7,831 nt of DNA from an uncultured Pseudomonadota bacterium. GTDB lineage: Bacteria; Myxococcota_A; UBA796; GCA-2862545. Below the pieces are notes generated by a model. The model did not search any database. It worked only from the letters and a program-made list of their open reading frames with translations, and was not told the DNA's origin. Numbering within the stretch: position 1 is the first letter of the stretch; every line of letters starts with the position of its first letter. The DNA lies in the NCBI GenBank assembly GCA_937891875.1, contig CALATR010000642.1:1-7831 (forward strand), read 5' to 3'. Positions 1 through 4,118 of this stretch are shown piece by piece. The translations under genes and the position numbers were made by a program.

Positions 1-1331
1 CGCTCCTGGGCGAGGCGGGCAGCAACACCGCGCTGTCGGCGGCCCCGGTGGTCGAGGTCCCCGACGATCCGATGATGTTCATCGATCCCGAGGGCGAGCT
101 CGAGCCGCGCACCATCTCGGTCAAGACCGAGGACGGCAACACCGCCGACCTCACCATCCGCAGCACCGACGCGTGGAAGGGCAACCTCGATGCTGACGTC
201 GTGCTGGTCGAGTTCGCCGACCTGGAGTGCGGCTACTGCAAGCGGGCCAGCTCGGAGCTGACCCGGCTGTACCAGGCCTACGGCGATCGCGTGCTGTTCG
301 TGTTCAAGCACTTCCCGATGAACAACCAGTGCAACCCGGGCGTGAAGTCGCGCAAGCACCGGGACGCCTGCAACGCGTCCCTTGGCGCCATGTGCGCCCA
401 GGAGCAGGGTCGGTTCTGGGCCTTCCACGACCTGGCCTTCAAGAACCAGCACGCGCTGGAGCCCGACGCGCTGACCGACTACGCCGGCGCGCTCGACCTC
501 GACGTCGACGCCTGGCGGCGCTGTGTGACCAGCGCCGCGACCTCGGAGCGGCTGAACGCCAGCGGCCAGGACGGTGCGGCGGTCGATGTGCACGGTACTC
601 CGCGGATCTTCATCGACGGCACCCTGTACCGGTCCGGCACCTCGGCGCTGCAGCTCGCGGCGGCGCTCGACGCGGCGCTCGGGGTGAAGGGGCAGGAGGC
701 GCAGGAGCGTCGGGCCGCGCTGGCGGGCAGCGATCGCCTGCCGGTGGAGCCCATCGCCGCCGACGTGCCCGAGATGACCGAGATCAGCTACGGCGGGCAG
801 ACCTTCCTGATCGACACCTTCGAGTCCAGCCTGACCGAGGGCAAGGCGCACTCGGGCAAGCACGAGATCCCGGCGCTGCGCATGTCCTGGTACGCGGCGA
901 AGGACGCCTGCGAGGCCGTGGGCAAGCGCATGTGCACCGAGCAGGAGTGGGTGAGCGCGTGCCAGGGTGCCCAGGCCGTCGATGACGACGGTGACGGCGC
1001 GTTCGCCGATGACCGCATCGAGGGCACCGCCTACCCCTACGGCGATCTGCACGAGCCGCCGCGGTGCTGGTCCGCGCGCAACCCCGACACCGAGCGTCCG
1101 GTCTACACGGGCGAGATGCCAGGTTGTACCGGAGAGAACAAGGTGTATGACCTGGTCGGCAACGTCGAGGAGTGGGTCGGCGCGACCGCCGAGGAGGCGG
1201 TGCTGCTGGGCGGCTCCTACGACACCCGCACCGACCACGCGCGCTGCTATCGCCGGAACGACACCTTCGGAGCCGGCTACGCCAACCAGCGCACCGGCTT
1301 CCGCTGCTGCATGGACCCGCCGGCCGAGTGA
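1..1331 (+). CDS. DsbA-like thioredoxin / FGE-sulfatase-like fusion protein (5' end outside window)
   Basis: Likely an extracytoplasmic protein combining a thiol-disulfide oxidoreductase-like domain with an FGE-sulfatase (SUMF1/EgtB/PvdO-type) fold. The frame is open from base 3, and the first in-frame GTG (base 48) has no ribosome binding site, so the true start and any signal peptide lie upstream. Counting residues from base 48, a DsbA/thioredoxin_4-like domain spans about 35-215: CGYC at 61-64 after a hydrophobic beta strand (VVLVEFADLE), and the cis-proline loop GTP at 183-185. An FGE-like domain follows (about 245-423), with GKRMCTEQEW (292-301), GNVEEW (371-376), GGSY (388-391) and a terminal GFRCC (417-421). 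It is Cys-rich (288, 296, 305, 340, 360, 400, 420, 421), suggesting disulfides. The Cys pair that binds copper in true FGE does not align with cysteines here, so formylglycine synthesis is doubtful. A DxDxDG loop (312-317) may bind calcium. The family assignment is firm; the substrate is unknown. Confidence 0.85.
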   Translation, partial: LLGEAGSNTALSAAPVVEVPDDPMMFIDPEGELEPRTISVKTEDGNTADLTIRSTDAWKGNLDADVVLVEFADLECGYCKRASSELTRLYQAYGDRVLFVFKHFPMNNQCNPGVKSRKHRDACNASLGAMCAQEQGRFWAFHDLAFKNQHALEPDALTDYAGALDLDVDAWRRCVTSAATSERLNASGQDGAAVDVHGTPRIFIDGTLYRSGTSALQLAAALDAALGVKGQEAQERRAALAGSDRLPVEPIAADVPEMTEISYGGQTFLIDTFESSLTEGKAHSGKHEIPALRMSWYAAKDACEAVGKRMCTEQEWVSACQGAQAVDDDGDGAFADDRIEGTAYPYGDLHEPPRCWSARNPDTERPVYTGEMPGCTGENKVYDLVGNVEEWVGATAEEAVLLGGSYDTRTDHARCYRRNDTFGAGYANQRTGFRCCMDPPAE

Positions 1332-1357
1332 CGGCGTGACGACACCTGCGCTACCGT
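1328..1357 (+). promoter_or_regulatory. possible sigma70-like promoter before the acyl-CoA-binding protein gene
   Basis: GTGACG (1328-1333) shares TGAC with the -35 consensus. TACCGT (1352-1357), 18 bases further on, keeps the TA and final T of a -10 box. The pair lies between the fusion-protein stop and the ribosome binding site at 1375. Matches of this quality arise often by chance, and read-through from the upstream gene is equally possible. Confidence 0.22.
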
Positions 1358-1374
1358 AGGGGTCCACCCAGCAT

Positions 1375-1378
1375 GAGG
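1375..1378 (+). promoter_or_regulatory. ribosome binding site of the acyl-CoA-binding protein
   Basis: GAGG lies five bases before the ATG at 1384. It supports that start over the out-of-frame ATG at 1373, which lies ahead of the GAGG and opens a 75-codon shadow frame. Confidence 0.6.
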
Positions 1379-1383
1379 TTTCC

Positions 1384-1638
1384 ATGGCGCTCGAGGACGA
1401 CTTCCAGGCCGCGGTCGCGAAGTCCCGCACCATCTCCACCCGCCCCAGCAACGAGGATCTGCTCTCGCTGTACGCCCTGTACAAGCAGGCGACCGACGGG
1501 GACGTGGCGGGCAAGCGCCCCGGCACCTTCGACTTCAAGGGCCGCGCCAAGTACGACGCCTGGGCGGCCAAGAAGGGCCAGTCCAAGGACGACGCGATGA
1601 CCGAGTACATCGCGCTCGTGGACAAGCTCCACGGCTGA
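1384..1638 (+). CDS. acyl-CoA-binding protein (ACBP family)
   Basis: Small cytosolic protein expected to bind medium- and long-chain acyl-CoA esters with high affinity, buffering and delivering them to lipid metabolism. At 84 residues it is the size of stand-alone ACBPs (86-87 in animals), so it is a complete one-domain protein with four helices. Family hallmarks are clear: YALYKQATDGD (30-40), RPGTFDFKGRAKYDAW (45-60) and the helix-4 start SKDDAMTEYI (67-76). By recalled alignment to bovine ACBP, the ligand-contacting residues Tyr28, Lys32, Lys54 and Tyr73 correspond to Tyr30, Lys34, Lys56 and Tyr75, all kept. The start is set by GAGG five bases upstream. The gene follows the fusion-protein gene by 52 bases and precedes the NTPase gene by 61, all on the + strand, so a loose operon is possible. 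ACBPs are near universal in eukaryotes and scattered in bacteria, so the gene may be an old transfer; base composition matches the neighbours. Confidence 0.96.
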   Translation: MALEDDFQAAVAKSRTISTRPSNEDLLSLYALYKQATDGDVAGKRPGTFDFKGRAKYDAWAAKKGQSKDDAMTEYIALVDKLHG

Positions 1639-1690
1639 CGGGCGCGGTAAAGCGTCGCGGGCATGATCCGACAGGCCGGGCCGGTACCCT

Positions 1691-1694
1691 GGAG
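1691..1694 (+). promoter_or_regulatory. ribosome binding site that decides the NTPase start
   Basis: GGAG lies five bases before a GTG at 1700. The in-frame GTG at 1694 overlaps the last G of this motif and has no such motif of its own at a workable distance. The start is therefore placed at 1700, making the protein two residues shorter than the longest frame. Confidence 0.5.
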
Positions 1695-1699
1695 TGTCC

Positions 1700-4108
1700 G
1701 TGCCCGAGCCGTCCGCAGGCGTGATGCCCCCCGTCGACACCTGGCATCCCCAGGTTCGACGCTGGGTTCACACCGCCTGGGAGCAGGCGGGCGGCCACGA
1801 GGGCGGTCGCCTGGCGCTCGCCCAGCTGGTCAAGGCGCTGTGGGCGGCGGGAGATCCGTGGAGCCGGGCCTACCGGCACCTCTTTGCCGGTGCGCCGGCC
1901 CCGACCCGCGCGCCGACCCTGGCCCTGCCGGACGAGGAGGTCTTCTACGCTGGTGAGCCCGACCTGGTCGAGCTCATGGAGGAGGCCTCCCGGCTCGGTG
2001 CCGGCCGGATCCACCCGTGGGCGGTGCTCGGACTGGTCGCCGAGCGCACCCAGCGCTCCGCCCAGCAGGGCAGCCCGGGTGTGCACGGCGTGCGGGTCGC
2101 CCCGGTCGAGGCCGTCGGCGAGGGCACCCTCGTGCGGGTCCAGCGCGGCCTGACGGTCGACGAGGCGATGGCCTGGGGCGGTGGTCGCCAGGTGGTCGCG
2201 GTCATCGTCGATGATCGCATCTCGTCGGGCGCCGAGCGCTACAACACGCCCTACGTCGAGGGCCACTTCCACCTGCTGGCCGACGATGCGTGGGTCTTGC
2301 GAGAGCCCTCGAACAAGGCGCCCTTCTGGGTGCTCGAGGGCGTGTCGCCGGACGCGGCCGGCTCCCTGCCCGACGCGCTCCGCGACGTCCGCCGCCTGGT
2401 GCCGGGCTTTGTTCCGTGGCTGCCCTTCCGTGCTGGCGTCCGCCCCGACGCCGTCGCCCGGATCGAGTCCCTGCTGAAGCCCCTGCGCACCCTGCCGCGC
2501 CTGCTCCTGTCGACCGATCCGGGCGCGAACCTCCGCCCGGATGAGGCCGACGCCCTGGTGGTCGCGCTCGGTGCGGCGGCCGGTGGCGCCGAGGGCAGCG
2601 CGGTGCAGCCGGTGCTCGCGGATCGGGCGTCGGACGACGACGTGTTGGACCACGACGCGCTCGCCAGCAGCCTGGCCGCGACCCTGACCCACGCGCACAC
2701 GGCCCTGCCGTTCGTGGTGGCGATCGTCGGTCCATCGGGCTCCGGTCGGACGGATCTGCTCCGCCGGCTCGAGGCCCACTGGCGCGCGATCGAGCCGCCA
2801 GAGGAAGGGGCAGCACCGGGCCTGCGGGCCGTTCGGGTGGATGCACGTCAGGCCGTCGCGGGACTGCTCGCGGCGATCGCCGACGCGGTCGACAGCTCGA
2901 GCCCGGTCGCATTCAGCGCGTCCGAGGCTGATTTCTTCGAGGGGGGGGACCCGGGCTCCGAGAGCCCGGGTCGGAGGGGGGGACCGGTGGCCCGGCCTGC
3001 GGGCCCGGTCACCGCCGACCCCCTGCGCGAGGCGCTGGGCGTGCTGCTGCCCGGCGCCCACACCGACGCGGCACCGTCCGCTCGGAGCTCGGCGCGGGCG
3101 GGGCTGCTGCTGTGCGCGCTGGGTGGGGCCGGCGTGCTCGCTGCGCCGCCGGACTGGACGGCGTTCGTGCCCGCAGCCCTGCTGGGGGTGGGCGTCTGGC
3201 TCGCCGCGCGAGGGCTGGGTGCCAGCGTGTTCACCGAGGAGGTCGCTGTGGCGCCGGTCACGCCGGCCGCCCCGGCCCTGCCTGTCCGCCCGGCCAGCGC
3301 CGAGGACCGGGTGCGTGCGGCCCTGGGCTCGACCCGGGCGCTGCTCCTCGTCATCGACGACCTCGATCGCGTGCCCGCCGACCGCGCCCGCCAGCTCCTC
3401 GTCGAGCTGCGCGGCCTGCTCGACGGTGACGCGCTCCCGCCGACCGCGGCCGCAATCGGCGGCTCGGCCGCCACCCTGCACGCGGCCTGCTCCACCGAGC
3501 ACCCGCTGCCGACCCTGGTCCAGGTCCCGCTGTGGCTGGCACCCATGCGTGCAAAGACAGCCAGCAAGGCGCTGTCTGCCTGGACTGGCCTGCCGGCTCC
3601 CCGGGTGGCCGCGCCCCCGCCTGCCCTGCGTGCCGTGCGCGGCGACGGGGCCGACCTGCCCGAGGCCGTCCCCATCCACGTCGAGGCCGAGGACACCGGC
3701 GAGCTCGGCCCGGCCGACCTCGAGGCCCTGATCGCCTTCGCCCCGCTCATGGACCCGAGCCCGCGGGCGTGGAAGCGCCTGGTCAACCAGGCCCGCTGCC
3801 TGCGCCCACACCTCGCGCCCGGCACCACCGCACCCACCGTCGCGGCCTGGCTCGTGCTCGCCGCGGCCGACCCGGAGCTGCCCGCCCGCCTGCGTCCCCG
3901 CCTGTCGAGCGGTGCCGCGGTGGTCGATCTGGTGCGCCAGCACGCCTGCGAGGAGGTCGTCGCCGCTCTGGCCGACGTCCCCGCCGACGCCTGGCCCGAC
4001 CCGGCCGCCCTGGCCGCGGCCGCCGACGACGTCCTCCGCTGGACCTTCGTCGGCCCCTACGCGAGCGAGACGGTCGTGGAGGGTCGGAAGGTCAGGAAGT
4101 CGGCGTAG
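1700..4108 (+). CDS. KAP-like P-loop NTPase with ClpN-like N-terminus and internal membrane hairpin
   Basis: Probable membrane-anchored ATPase of the KAP family (STAND-related P-loop proteins with membrane helices inserted in the NTPase domain). Numbered from the GTG at 1700 (802 residues). Residues 22-58 and 89-119 look like two helical ClpN-type repeats (HTAWEQAGGHEGGRLALAQL; LMEEASRLGAGRIHPWAVL). Residues 130-300 are not recognised. A KAP-style lead-in (DDDVLDHDALASSLA) precedes Walker A GPSGSGRT (344-351), where the usual Lys is Arg. A Gly/Pro-rich linker (413-440) leads to two hydrophobic helices (about 467-483 and 488-505) joined by a short turn. Walker B LLLVIDDLDR follows (548-557), then DPSPRAWKRLVN (685-696), like the PR..KR..N element of KAP proteins. 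The Arg substitution may lower nucleotide hydrolysis. The stop lies 10 bases from that of the convergent kinase gene. KAP assignment is fairly sure from motif order; the cellular role is unknown. Confidence 0.8.
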   Translation: MPEPSAGVMPPVDTWHPQVRRWVHTAWEQAGGHEGGRLALAQLVKALWAAGDPWSRAYRHLFAGAPAPTRAPTLALPDEEVFYAGEPDLVELMEEASRLGAGRIHPWAVLGLVAERTQRSAQQGSPGVHGVRVAPVEAVGEGTLVRVQRGLTVDEAMAWGGGRQVVAVIVDDRISSGAERYNTPYVEGHFHLLADDAWVLREPSNKAPFWVLEGVSPDAAGSLPDALRDVRRLVPGFVPWLPFRAGVRPDAVARIESLLKPLRTLPRLLLSTDPGANLRPDEADALVVALGAAAGGAEGSAVQPVLADRASDDDVLDHDALASSLAATLTHAHTALPFVVAIVGPSGSGRTDLLRRLEAHWRAIEPPEEGAAPGLRAVRVDARQAVAGLLAAIADAVDSSSPVAFSASEADFFEGGDPGSESPGRRGGPVARPAGPVTADPLREALGVLLPGAHTDAAPSARSSARAGLLLCALGGAGVLAAPPDWTAFVPAALLGVGVWLAARGLGASVFTEEVAVAPVTPAAPALPVRPASAEDRVRAALGSTRALLLVIDDLDRVPADRARQLLVELRGLLDGDALPPTAAAIGGSAATLHAACSTEHPLPTLVQVPLWLAPMRAKTASKALSAWTGLPAPRVAAPPPALRAVRGDGADLPEAVPIHVEAEDTGELGPADLEALIAFAPLMDPSPRAWKRLVNQARCLRPHLAPGTTAPTVAAWLVLAAADPELPARLRPRLSSGAAVVDLVRQHACEEVVAALADVPADAWPDPAALAAAADDVLRWTFVGPYASETVVEGRKVRKSA
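2941..2982. repeat. perfect 11-bp inverted repeat between G8 and G7 runs, inside the NTPase gene
   Basis: GACCCGGGCTC (2948-2958), loop CGA, then GAGCCCGGGTC (2962-2972) form a perfect hairpin. It is bordered by eight G (2941-2948; the last G pairs in the stem) and seven G (2976-2982). The DNA encodes the linker between the Walker A region and the membrane hairpin and stays in frame. The four G runs could alternatively form a quadruplex in the coding-strand RNA or DNA. Confidence 0.85.
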
Positions 4109-4118
4109 AACGAAGCGA

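Noticed and set aside
1685..1690. TACCCT as a -10 box for the NTPase gene
   Set aside because: Transcription would begin at about the ribosome binding site at 1691-1694 and remove it, and no -35 box lies at the right distance.
2948..2972. Intrinsic terminator from the perfect GC-rich hairpin
   Set aside because: No T run follows on either strand and the hairpin lies in the middle of an intact coding frame.
2941..2982. Frameshift or pseudogene at the G8/G7 runs
   Set aside because: The same frame carries KAP features on both sides (Walker A before; membrane hairpin, Walker B and the PR..KR..N element after), so the gene is intact as sequenced.
1535..3943. An 802-codon open frame on the - strand opposite the NTPase gene
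   Set aside because: The product is Arg/Gly/Gln/Pro-rich with no domain or membrane pattern and also overlaps the acyl-CoA-binding protein gene; the + strand has Walker A, Walker B and the membrane hairpin in one frame.
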